From the NCBI GenBank assembly GCA_020848855.1, contig JADLHH010000058.1, positions 1 to 10,614 of the forward strand: a stretch of 10,614 nucleotides of DNA. Direction: 5' to 3'. Position 1 is the stretch's first letter. Each line of letters starts with the position of its first letter. The DNA is from Anaerolineae bacterium (GTDB lineage: Bacteria > Chloroflexota > Anaerolineae > Aggregatilineales > Phototrophicaceae). Under the pieces are notes generated by a model. The model saw only the letters and a program-made list of their open reading frames with translations, was not told where the DNA came from and searched no databases. The position numbers were made by a program, and so were the translations under genes. Below are positions 1-6,469 of this stretch, in pieces.

Positions 1-1493
1 ACCGCGAAGCCCGCGACCTCGCCGAGCGCAACGGCATCCTCAGTTGGAAAGACGCCGAGCAAGCCCTGCTCGATATTCAGGACCTGGCGCTCGCCCGCGA
101 GATGATCAACGAGGGCGACCGCATGATGGCGGCGGACAACTGGAACGAGGCGCTGCGCAAGTATGAAGGCGCGCTGCGCGTCGTGCCCAACGACCCGCAA
201 GCCGAAGAACGCATCGAGCGCGTGCGCCGCATTCAGGGCGACGCCGAAGGCGCGGCTGCCCAGTTGAGCATGTTGGGCGGCTCGCTGTCCGAGCAGGCGT
301 CGCAGCTTCAGACGGTGCTGGGGATGATCGGGCGGCTGCGCCAGTCGCTGCCCAACAGCCAGCGGCTCGCCCAGCTTTCCGAGACCGCCAACAACCGCCT
401 GAACGCCATCAAGACGCAGTTGAACGAGCAGGCACAGTCGGCGCTCAACCGCGCCACCAGCGCGACCGCCCTCGAAGAGAAGCTCAACCTGACCAACGAG
501 GCGATCCAGCTTCTGGAACTGGGCGTCAAGCTCGACCCCGGCGATACCACCATGTCCGACCTGCTGCTGGAAGCGCGCTCCGCCGCCAACGACATGCAGC
601 GCGCGCGGCAGGTGATCGAACGGGCAGCGAATCACGTCGCCCAGAATTACGACAACGAACTGCTGCAAGCCCGCTCGATGCTGAGCGGCTTGATGACCTA
701 CGCGCAGGACAACCGCTACCGCGTCGTCGTCAACGACCTGCTCACGCGCTATATCGAGCGGGCAGTGGCGGCGGTCGATGAAGGCGATGTCGACGAAGCG
801 ACGGCACTGTTGCAAACCATGCACGATGAGCCGTTCAACATTGTCGGGCGGCGCGCCGAAATCGCCCGGCTGGAAAGTCAGGTGCGCACGCTGCGCCAGC
901 GCTCGCGCCTGCGGATGCTGGCGATGATTGGCGGCATCATCATCATCATCGGCTTCGTCGGCTACATGACACGCCCAACATGGGAAGCCGTGCTGTTCCC
1001 ATCGCCGACGCCCACACCCAGCCTGACGCCGACGCCGAGCGCGACATTCACGCCGTCCGATACGCCGCTGCCGTCCGACACGCCGACGCCATCGAATACG
1101 CCGACGCCCAGCGACACGCCCACCGCGACGTTCACGCCGTCCGACACGCCGACGGCATCCAACACGCCAACCTGGACGTTCACGCCGACTGAGACGCCCA
1201 CCGCCACCGACACGCCGACGGTCACGCCGACGCCGCGCGTGTTGTGCCAGGTCTTCGCCCGCCAGAATGTCAACGCGCGCACAAGTCCGTCACTCGAATC
1301 CAGCGTCTTTATCACGATCCCGTCGGGAACGGTCATGGACGTGCTGGGGCAGGAGCGCAATTCGGTCGACGGACGCCGCTGGTTCCTCGTTGAAGCGACC
1401 GTTCAGGGGTCGCGCATCTCCAACGTCTACGTGCGCGATGACACGAACTTCGTCCAGCAGCTATCCGAAGCCTGCCCGCCGCTGGGTTCGTAA
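1..1493 (+). CDS. TPR-like / single-TM / SH3-like domain protein (5' end outside window)
   Basis: The reading frame is open from base 3 with no stop, so the gene starts upstream; the ATG at 102 is internal, because the codons before it (LAREMINEGD context) already look like a TPR helix. In order it shows a TPR-like unit around 87-230 (ALAREMINEGDR... NWNEALRKYEGAL... PNDPQAEERI), a long alpha-helical, coiled-coil-prone stretch to about 910, one strongly hydrophobic membrane span at about 915-968 (MLAMIGGIIIIIGFVGYM), a Thr/Pro/Ser linker at 999-1238, and a final region of about 80 residues like a bacterial SH3 domain (VNARTSPSLESSVFITIPSGT, then VLGQE and WFLV). A preceding RLRQRSRLR cluster suggests the N-terminal part is cytoplasmic and the SH3-like part is outside. 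Such SH3 modules often bind cell-surface polymers. The exact role is unknown. It converges on the ABC operon. Confidence 0.85.
   Translation, partial: REARDLAERNGILSWKDAEQALLDIQDLALAREMINEGDRMMAADNWNEALRKYEGALRVVPNDPQAEERIERVRRIQGDAEGAAAQLSMLGGSLSEQASQLQTVLGMIGRLRQSLPNSQRLAQLSETANNRLNAIKTQLNEQAQSALNRATSATALEEKLNLTNEAIQLLELGVKLDPGDTTMSDLLLEARSAANDMQRARQVIERAANHVAQNYDNELLQARSMLSGLMTYAQDNRYRVVVNDLLTRYIERAVAAVDEGDVDEATALLQTMHDEPFNIVGRRAEIARLESQVRTLRQRSRLRMLAMIGGIIIIIGFVGYMTRPTWEAVLFPSPTPTPSLTPTPSATFTPSDTPLPSDTPTPSNTPTPSDTPTATFTPSDTPTASNTPTWTFTPTETPTATDTPTVTPTPRVLCQVFARQNVNARTSPSLESSVFITIPSGTVMDVLGQERNSVDGRRWFLVEATVQGSRISNVYVRDDTNFVQQLSEACPPLGS
1005..1238 (+). repeat. Degenerate tandem repeat coding for a Thr/Pro/Ser linker
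   Basis: This stretch is built from imperfect units such as ACGCCGACGCC and CCGTCCGACACGCCGACG. It encodes iterated TPTPS, TPSDTP and TATFTPSDTP words between the membrane span and the SH3-like domain. The linker probably acts as an extended extracytoplasmic stalk. The repeats also create a long but meaningless antisense frame (VGV/DGV repeats at 962-1360). Length variation between strains is expected at a repeat like this, but that is inference. Confidence 0.85.
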
Positions 1494-1524
1494 GTTTCGC
1501 CCGTTCAAGGTAATCGTAATCACC

Positions 1525-1552
1525 GTAGGGGCGCACAGCCGTGCGCCCCTAC
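1525..1552. repeat. Palindromic repeat, GTAGGGGC family, intergenic copy
   Basis: A perfect 12-base inverted repeat, GTAGGGGCGCAC and GTGCGCCCCTAC, flanks a 4-base loop (AGCC). It sits in the 81-base gap between two convergent genes (stops at 1493 and 1575). The stem is strong enough to help end transcripts from both sides, but no T-run follows on either strand, so it is not a classical intrinsic terminator. Its reverse complement shares 25 identical bases with the copy at 5477-5504, which marks it as a dispersed element rather than a local terminator. Confidence 0.9.
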
Positions 1553-1574
1553 ACTTATTTATGTACGGTGGGTT

Positions 1575-2459
1575 TCAGGCAGGTTCGGCAACCGCCGCGC
1601 TCTGCCCCTGCATCAGCCACATGTAGCCGTCTTCAAGGCTCGGCTCGACCGGAGTTCGGTCGGCGTAGGCGCTGGTATCGCCCAGCACCCGGTACTGCGT
1701 CCCGTGCTGCATTTGCAGCGACGACACAATCGTCAGATGATCGCCCGGTCGCTGGTCGGTGGTAATCATCCATACGTGCCCGCGCGCCCGCACGATCAGG
1801 TCGGCGGGCGACCCGCGAAACAGGACGCGCCCGGCGCGCATCACGGCGAGGTCGTTGCAGCTCTGGCTGATGTCCTCGACGATGTGGGTCGAGAGGATGA
1901 TCGTCCGCTGCGCCGCCATGTCCGAAAGCAGGTTGCGGAAGCGAACGCGCTCCTCCGGGTCGAGACCGGAGGTCGGCTCGTCCACGATCAGCAGCCGGGG
2001 GTCGCCAAGCAGCGCCTGAGCGATGCCGACTCGGCGCTTCATGCCGCCGGAGTAGGTCTTCAGGCGGCGTTTGGCGACATCGGTCAGTCGAACCTGTTCG
2101 AGCAGCCCGGCAATCTGGCGCTGGCGGACGCTTTTATCGGTGATGCCCTTCAGAATCGCCATGTAGTCGAGGAATTCGTAGGCGTTCAGGTTGGGGTACA
2201 GCCCCAAATCCTGCGGCAAATAGCCGAGACTCGCTTTCGCCGCCTGCCGCCCGGCGTAAGTTGACAGGTCGTGCCCGAAGACGGTCGCGCTGCCGCCGCT
2301 CGCGCGCAGCAGCCCGGCGAGGATGCGCATCAGCGTGGTTTTGCCCGCGCCGTTGGGACCGACCAGCCCGAACATGCCGGTGCCGATGGTCAGGTCGATG
2401 CCGGTGAGAGCCTGCACCTTGCCCCGATACGTCTTGGTCAGCTTCTCGATTTTGATCAT
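1575..2459 (-). CDS. ABC transporter ATP-binding protein (ABC-2 exporter type)
   Basis: This is the cytoplasmic motor of an ABC-2 type transporter; it binds and hydrolyses ATP to drive the permeases encoded just upstream. All nucleotide-binding motifs are present: Walker A GPNGAGKTT (about residue 34), a Q-loop in GYLPQDLGLYPNLN, signature YSGGMKRRVGIAQAL, Walker B LLIVDEPTSGLD and H-loop LSTH. The C-terminal tail (from about residue 230) ends in a PSLEDGYMWLM segment typical of this subclass, where PTLEDAYL-like sequences are common. Its 294 residues are normal for the family. The ATG at 2459 is preceded by AGGAG (2473-2469) at 9 bases, and the SD shares bases with the TAG stop of the preceding permease, so translation is probably coupled. 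It is the last gene of the operon. The substrate cannot be read from sequence; drug, peptide or lipid export are all possible. Confidence 0.95.
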   Translation of the reverse strand: MIKIEKLTKTYRGKVQALTGIDLTIGTGMFGLVGPNGAGKTTLMRILAGLLRASGGSATVFGHDLSTYAGRQAAKASLGYLPQDLGLYPNLNAYEFLDYMAILKGITDKSVRQRQIAGLLEQVRLTDVAKRRLKTYSGGMKRRVGIAQALLGDPRLLIVDEPTSGLDPEERVRFRNLLSDMAAQRTIILSTHIVEDISQSCNDLAVMRAGRVLFRGSPADLIVRARGHVWMITTDQRPGDHLTIVSSLQMQHGTQYRVLGDTSAYADRTPVEPSLEDGYMWLMQGQSAAVAEPA

Positions 2460-2471
2460 GATTCGTCTCTC

Positions 2472-3293
2472 CTAGCGGGCGTCCTGAAAACGCAGCAGCG
2501 CCCATACGACCATCCACACCAGCAGCGTCACCCCTGCCAGCAGCATCAGCCCCATCATCAGACGCACAATAATCTCAACCATCGGCGATTCGCCATCCGC
2601 CAGCGACGTGACGTTGCGGATGTACACCGGCTGGATCAGCCCACTGACGAAGCTCAGGTGCATCAGCGCCACCCACAGCAGAGCCATAAAGACGGGCATC
2701 AGCAGCAGGCTGAACAGCACCGCCGTGCGCCGGGTGCGCCAAAAGGCGGCTGTCAGCACGCTCACTGCGCCGTTCGCCCAGCAGATCGGCAGCGTCAGCA
2801 CCAGCCACGCGAGCGAGACGACGCGCAGGTCGTATTCGCCGAGGATCAGCCGCGCCGTCACGAGGCTGACCGCGCCGCCGAGCGCCACGATCAGCGTCAC
2901 GCCGCCCAAAACGCTGATCACTTTGCCGCCGAGATACCCGGCGCGGCTGATCGGCAGCGCATCGAGCAGCTCGTGGATGCGAAACTGGCGATCCAGCGGG
3001 ATGGCTTCGGCGACGATCAGGACGAGCGCGACGGTGAAGATTCCGGTGATCAGCCCCACCTGGCTGACCTGCTGCGTCGTCCGCATGATCGCTTCGACCG
3101 TCCAGCCGCTCGCGTCGGCAGCCGCGCGTGTCGCTGGATCGACGTACAGGATACTGCCCGAACGCGCCTGCGCCGCCGTCAGAACACTGAAGGCGAGGCT
3201 GCTCAGCACCAGCACCAGCCACAATATCGGCAGGCTGCCCCGCCGCCATGCCATCAGCAGTTCGTACCGTGCGATTGTGCCGATTTTGCTCAT
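2472..3293 (-). CDS. ABC-2 type permease, second of a tandem pair
   Basis: An integral membrane subunit of 273 residues with about six hydrophobic spans and an extracytoplasmic loop after the first. It opens with MSKIGTIARYELLMAWRRGS and continues with the cytoplasmic-loop signature AIPLDRQFRIHELLDALPISR, then GEYDLRV, all shared with the neighbouring gene at 3293-4129, so the two are tandem paralogues. I chose the ATG at 3293 because the homology with the neighbour begins exactly there; the frame stays open to 3731 but that extension lies over the upstream gene and has no membrane-protein character. The start overlaps the upstream stop by one base (TGATG), giving tight translational coupling. 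With the ATPase downstream it probably forms the membrane half of a heterodimeric exporter. Confidence 0.9.
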   Translation of the reverse strand: MSKIGTIARYELLMAWRRGSLPILWLVLVLSSLAFSVLTAAQARSGSILYVDPATRAAADASGWTVEAIMRTTQQVSQVGLITGIFTVALVLIVAEAIPLDRQFRIHELLDALPISRAGYLGGKVISVLGGVTLIVALGGAVSLVTARLILGEYDLRVVSLAWLVLTLPICWANGAVSVLTAAFWRTRRTAVLFSLLLMPVFMALLWVALMHLSFVSGLIQPVYIRNVTSLADGESPMVEIIVRLMMGLMLLAGVTLLVWMVVWALLRFQDAR

Positions 3294-4129
3294 CAGGTCA
3301 TCTCGTCTCGCGCACGCGCGTTCAACCATACTACCGTCCACACGGCGAGCAGCACGCCTGCGAACAGCAGCAGCGTATTGGCAATGCGGCTGACGATTTC
3401 GGCGTTGGCTTCCGCGCCGGGCATCATCAGTATGCCAACGGCGTAGACCGGCTCGATCAGCGCGCCGACCCCGGCGAACGACACGACCGACGTGAACACC
3501 AGCACCAGCACGAACGGCATCACCACCAACCCGACCATGACCGCCCCGCGCCGGCTGCCGACAAAACTGGCGACCAGCACGCTCACGCCCGAAGCCACGA
3601 ATGACATAGGCAGCAGCGTCGCCACCCACATCACCGCGAACACACGCAAGTCGTACTCGCCGATGAGGACCCGAATGACGACCGCGCAGATCGCGCCGAC
3701 GATCACCACCGCTAATACCAGCCCTGCCCACACGCCCAGCAGTTTGCCGCCGAAATAGACCGCCCGGCTGAGCGGCAGCGTGTCGAGCAGCTCGCGCACC
3801 TTGAACTGGCGATCCAGCGGAATCACTTCCGCCATCAGCAGCGTGACGCCAACCATGAAAAAGACCATCCCGGCGATCACGATGTTAATCAAGCCGATGG
3901 TATGAGTCGTCACCACCACGTCGAGACCATGCGCCCATTCCGGCGCGTTCGGGTCGGAGATCGTGCGCTGCATCGACTCGTCCATCACCGGGGACTGGGC
4001 GTTCACGCTATTGACCAGCAGTGTGAAGAAGACCACGCCGCCGAGCAGCAACAGCCACAGGATCGGCAGGCTGCGCCGTCGCCACGCCATCAGCAGTTCG
4101 TAACGCATCATCGCGCCCAGCTTGCTCAT
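3293..4129 (-). CDS. ABC-2 type permease, first of a tandem pair
   Basis: A 278-residue integral membrane protein with about six spans. It begins MSKLGAMMRYELLMAWRRRS and carries EVIPLDRQFKVRELLDTLPLSRA (about residues 100-122), GGKLLGVW, GEYDLRV and SGVSVLVASF, matching the next gene block by block. The RYE-L-AWRR amphipathic start and the DRQF...ELL.(T/A)LP.SR loop are the kind of coupling-helix region that contacts the ATPase in ABC-2 systems (family knowledge). A good SD, AGGAGG (4145-4140), sits 10 bases before the ATG at 4129. The start overlaps the upstream stop by four bases (ATGA). It most likely pairs with the product of 2472-3293 in one transporter. Confidence 0.9.
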   Translation of the reverse strand: MSKLGAMMRYELLMAWRRRSLPILWLLLLGGVVFFTLLVNSVNAQSPVMDESMQRTISDPNAPEWAHGLDVVVTTHTIGLINIVIAGMVFFMVGVTLLMAEVIPLDRQFKVRELLDTLPLSRAVYFGGKLLGVWAGLVLAVVIVGAICAVVIRVLIGEYDLRVFAVMWVATLLPMSFVASGVSVLVASFVGSRRGAVMVGLVVMPFVLVLVFTSVVSFAGVGALIEPVYAVGILMMPGAEANAEIVSRIANTLLLFAGVLLAVWTVVWLNARARDEMT

Positions 4130-4815
4130 CCGTTTTTGACCTCCTGAAAGCCGAGCAGCTTCTCCTCGTCACGCATCCGGTACAACACCAGCCCCAGCGC
4201 GGCGGCTCCGACAGCGAGCAGGAACAGCCGGTTGAGGAAATACTGGTCGGTCGTCACCTTGGAAGGATCGAGGTAGAAGATCATGAACCACAGGTTCGGG
4301 AACATCGGCAGGATGACCTCCCTGCCGAACGCCATCGCCACACAGATCGCAATCGCCGTCAGCACGCCAAAAGCGGTGCGCCGGGCGTAGAGCGTCGCCG
4401 TCATGCACAGCCCAATGATGCACACTGCCGGCGGCAGCCAGACGACGATCACGTCAAACAGATTCGCGCCCGGCGACGTGATCACCGCCAACGCTGAAAG
4501 CACGAGTGCCAGCCCGCCCTGCAGCGCGATCAGCGCAGCCAGCCGCTCGTAAATCAGGTAGACCGGCGGGCGGGGAACCGCCAGCAGCAGTTCGAGCGCG
4601 GGTTCGTCGTCCGGCGCGAACAGCAGCGCGGCGTGCAGTCCGACGATCAACGGGATAACCACTTCGAAGCTGGCGAAGGTCGATTCCGCCAGTTCCATAT
4701 TTGCCAGCGCAATCGCAAGACGAGCAACCAGCAGCGCCCCGGCGATGAACGCCAGCAGCCAGCCGGTGGCGCGAAAGCTGAATTTCCATGCAAAACGCCA
4801 GTGTTTCGTCGTCAA
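4126..4815 (-). CDS. Six-span membrane protein, ABC-2 permease-like, paralogue of upstream gene
   Basis: A 229-residue protein, hydrophobic throughout, with about six predicted spans. The segment APDDEPALELLLAVPRPP followed by YLIYERLAAL parallels VDADPALELQLATPVSPRLILLARLAL in the upstream gene, so the two appear related. This PALEL.LA.P.....L...RL pattern is also reminiscent of the DRQF...ELL..LP.SR loop in the two downstream permeases. The start is TTG at 4815, overlapping the upstream TGA (TTGA); it is supported by AGGGGG (4827-4822) with a 6-base spacer and by no in-frame ATG nearby. No enzymatic motif is visible. It is probably an accessory or second-permease component of the ABC system. 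Confidence 0.8.
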   Translation of the reverse strand: MTTKHWRFAWKFSFRATGWLLAFIAGALLVARLAIALANMELAESTFASFEVVIPLIVGLHAALLFAPDDEPALELLLAVPRPPVYLIYERLAALIALQGGLALVLSALAVITSPGANLFDVIVVWLPPAVCIIGLCMTATLYARRTAFGVLTAIAICVAMAFGREVILPMFPNLWFMIFYLDPSKVTTDQYFLNRLFLLAVGAAALGLVLYRMRDEEKLLGFQEVKNG

Positions 4816-5666
4816 CGTCCGCCCCCTGTCCAGCGTTCTTCACGTTCCACAATCCACAACGCGATCACCACCAGCGCCGGCGCGGCGATCCACAGCACGG
4901 GGCGCAGGTCGCCGCGCAGCAGGTCAGGCACATACAGCGACACCGCGCCGAAATCGACAAAATGCCGCAGCGCCGTGCCGATCCACAGCAGCAGGCTGAC
5001 CAACACGCTCGCCAGCGAGTCGAAGAACAGCGCGCTGAGCAGGAACGCCAGCGCCGAGAGGAACGTCATCGGCGCGAGCCACGAAGCGATCAACGGCAGC
5101 AGCGAAATCTGGGAGCGCAGCAGCACCAGCAGCACGCTGCACGCCAGCGTGATCGTCAAGTTGAAGCCGAACAGCAGCGCCAGCCGCGCCAGCAGGATCA
5201 GCCGGGGCGAAACGGGAGTCGCCAGTTGCAGTTCGAGCGCCGGGTCGGCATCCACGCCGTACAGAAAGGCGACTCCGCACGCCGCCACAATCGGCGCGAC
5301 GATCACCAGCGGCAGTCCGACATCCGTGTGCGCCGTGCCGGAGAAGATCAGCGCCACCAGCGCGCCCAGCGCGATCACCAGCCCGGAGCCGACCCACGCC
5401 GCCGGGTGAACAAAGCGCGCCTGCGAACGCAGCAGCAGCCACGCCCAGCGCAGGTTTCGGGGCGATGGCGTGTATTGTAGGGGCGCACGGCTGTGCGCCC
5501 TGCTCGCCAATTCGTCCGTCAGCATCTCCAGCACCCGCGCTTTCGCCGCCGGGTCAGAGTCGGGAGCGCGCCAGCGGTGCAGAAACGCGCCGACTTCCTC
5601 GACGCCTTCCGGCAGCATTTCGGGCTGTTCCGCATCCGGGTTGTGCTTACCGTTTGGAGACATCAT
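4812..5666 (-). CDS. Membrane protein with soluble N-terminus, directly downstream of ECF sigma gene
   Basis: A 284-residue protein. Residues 1 to about 87 are polar and probably cytoplasmic, including VGAFLHRWRAPDSDPAAKARVLEMLTDEL-like helical sequence at 25-53; about six membrane spans follow from residue 88 on. The gene overlaps the sigma factor gene by 20 bases and the next gene by four. It occupies the position where ECF operons usually encode the anti-sigma factor, but there is no HxxxCxxC zinc motif and no Cys at all in the N-terminal region. The transmembrane part is related to the next gene (DADPALELQLATP). Residues 55-64 are encoded by a palindromic repeat (5477-5504). The ATG at 5666 has a weak AAGG (5676-5673) at 6 bases. 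It may be an ABC permease component with a regulatory N-terminus; that is inference. Confidence 0.8.
   Translation of the reverse strand: MMSPNGKHNPDAEQPEMLPEGVEEVGAFLHRWRAPDSDPAAKARVLEMLTDELASRAHSRAPLQYTPSPRNLRWAWLLLRSQARFVHPAAWVGSGLVIALGALVALIFSGTAHTDVGLPLVIVAPIVAACGVAFLYGVDADPALELQLATPVSPRLILLARLALLFGFNLTITLACSVLLVLLRSQISLLPLIASWLAPMTFLSALAFLLSALFFDSLASVLVSLLLWIGTALRHFVDFGAVSLYVPDLLRGDLRPVLWIAAPALVVIALWIVEREERWTGGGR
4822..4827 (-). promoter_or_regulatory. Ribosome binding site deciding a TTG start
   Basis: AGGGGG lies 6 bases upstream of TTG at 4815. This supports initiation at a rare start codon that also overlaps the preceding stop codon. Confidence 0.6.
5477..5504. repeat. Palindromic repeat, GTAGGGGC family, inside a coding region
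   Basis: GTAGGGGCGCAC, loop GGCT, then GTGCGCCC and a decayed end (TGCT where the perfect arm has CTAC). It shares 25 identical bases (5476-5500) with the reverse complement of the intergenic copy at 1525-1552. Read on the minus strand it codes for residues 55-64 (SRAHSRAPLQ) of the membrane protein, in the soluble N-terminal region just before the first membrane span. The frame is kept and no stop is created. Confidence 0.9.
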
Positions 5667-6201
5667 CCTGAGCCTTGATCTGTTCGCGCAGGCGGCTCAC
5701 GCCAATCGACAGGCGCGACTTGACCGTGCCGAGCGGGATCGCCAGCGTATCGGCAATCGCCTGCAGCGAAAGGGACTGGTAAAAATAGAGGACGATCACT
5801 TCGCGCTGGTGATCCGGCAGCAGGTCGAGCGCGGCAGTGACGGCGTGCGCTTCTTCCCGCTCCAGCAGCGGCACGTCGGGCGCGTCACCCGCGCCGTATT
5901 CACGGTCGTCGACCGCGTTCTCGGTGCGGCGGGTATCGGCGCTGGTGTAGTGATTGCGCGCGAGGTTGGTGGCAATCGCGTACAACCAGGGCTTGAATGG
6001 GCGCGGATAGGCGTAGCTATCGATGCCCCGCAGCGCGCGCAGATACGTCTCCTGCGCTAAGTCCTGCGCCAGCGCGCGGTCGCCACGTGTCAGCCGGTAC
6101 AGGTAGCCGAGCAGCGGGTCGTAATGCCGCTCGACCAGCGCGATCAGCGCGGCGCGGTCGCCCTGTTGAAGCTGCTGCGCCAGTTGTTCGTCGGTCTCCA
6201 T
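5647..6201 (-). CDS. ECF-family RNA polymerase sigma factor
   Basis: A 184-residue sigma-70 family protein of the extracytoplasmic-function type, which directs RNA polymerase to a small regulon. Region 2 is at about residues 21-91 (LVERHYDPLLGYLYRLTRGD, AQDLAQETYLRAL, FKPWLYAIATNLARNHY), with the DLAQETFL-like motif intact. A variable linker follows (92-118), then region 4 at about 122-173 (LDLLPDHQREVIVLYFYQSLSLQAIADTL, then IPLGTVKSRL helix-turn-helix). Length is normal. It is the first gene of the six-gene operon and overlaps the second by 20 bases, so sigma and exporter are almost certainly co-expressed. The ATG at 6201 gives a typical METDEQL start; a GGGTGAG run lies immediately before it, closer than usual for an SD. 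Autoregulation from the adjacent promoter region is likely for the family but not shown. Confidence 0.95.
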   Translation of the reverse strand: METDEQLAQQLQQGDRAALIALVERHYDPLLGYLYRLTRGDRALAQDLAQETYLRALRGIDSYAYPRPFKPWLYAIATNLARNHYTSADTRRTENAVDDREYGAGDAPDVPLLEREEAHAVTAALDLLPDHQREVIVLYFYQSLSLQAIADTLAIPLGTVKSRLSIGVSRLREQIKAQDDVSKR

Positions 6202-6243
6202 CTCACCCGCGCGCTCATACTCGTCTCTCTAAACCCTACTACA

Positions 6244-6264
6244 GGATCGATCCGCGAAAGTTCA
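6244..6264 (-). promoter_or_regulatory. Candidate ECF-type promoter -35 element with adjacent palindrome
   Basis: On the minus strand TGAACTTT (6264-6257) lies about 56 bases upstream of the sigma factor start. GAAC-containing -35 elements are common for ECF sigma factors. The palindrome GGATCGATCC follows four bases later and could be an operator. A convincing -10 element is not obvious, so this is a weak call. Confidence 0.3.
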
Positions 6265-6400
6265 TGGGTTTTTACACAATTCGGACTCGACGCGATGAGC
6301 AAAACGGCGGCGCGCTTCAGACGCCCACCCTTTCCCACCGGATGACCACCGGTTTTCTCAAAAATGAAGGTGGCGGTGAGCAAAATTCGGAAATCTTTTG

Positions 6401-6406
6401 TATAAA
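6401..6406 (+). promoter_or_regulatory. Candidate -10 box for the dedA-like gene
   Basis: TATAAA occurs 63 bases before the gene start in a locally AT-rich stretch, preceded by TTTTG. No good -35 hexamer is seen at 16-18 bases upstream. Low-confidence call. Confidence 0.3.
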
Positions 6407-6458
6407 GCAGGCTGGTTGACCCTTACACTGGTCTCAGTCAATTCACCGTTGGCACATT

Positions 6459-6463
6459 GGGAG
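6459..6463 (+). promoter_or_regulatory. Ribosome binding site for the dedA-like gene
   Basis: GGGAG lies 6 bases before ATG at 6470. It decides the start against an in-frame ATG at 6398, which has no comparable site and would add 24 residues unlike the family. Confidence 0.7.
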
Positions 6464-6469
6464 TACGTG

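Larger units (their letters stand above)
6202..6469. promoter_or_regulatory. Divergent intergenic region between ECF operon and dedA-like gene
   Basis: A 268-base non-coding stretch, more AT-rich than the genes. It must hold the promoters for both directions. Visible items are a perfect palindrome GGATCGATCC (6244-6253), TGAACTTT on the minus strand (6264-6257), a TATAAA box on the plus strand (6401-6406), and an 8-base direct repeat AATTCGGA (6278-6285 and 6384-6391). Short overlapping frames here (for example 6144-6383 minus) have no protein-like character. Confidence 0.6.

Noticed and set aside
962..1360. Minus-strand frame with VGV/DGV repeats resembling a repeat protein
   Set aside because: It is the antisense of the Thr/Pro/Ser-coding tandem repeat; the periodicity is a by-product.
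1525..1552. Classical bidirectional intrinsic terminator
   Set aside because: The stem is strong and well placed between convergent genes, but there is no T-run on either side, and the same sequence occurs inside a gene, so it is better called a repeat element.
2271..3446. Plus-strand open frame of 391 codons
   Set aside because: It lies antisense to the ABC ATPase and permease genes, has a Gln/His/Arg-rich composition typical of a shadow frame in GC-rich DNA, and no domain.
3294..3731. N-terminal extension of the second permease (frame open to 3731)
   Set aside because: It lies fully over the upstream permease, is Arg/Gly-rich and not membrane-like; homology to the paralogue starts at ATG 3293.
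6144..6383. Minus-strand frame of 79 codons in the divergent promoter region
   Set aside because: It overlaps the sigma factor start in another frame and has no protein-like features.
6398..6469. Upstream ATG giving 24 extra residues on the DedA protein
   Set aside because: It has no SD and non-family sequence; GGGAG before ATG 6470 is much better.
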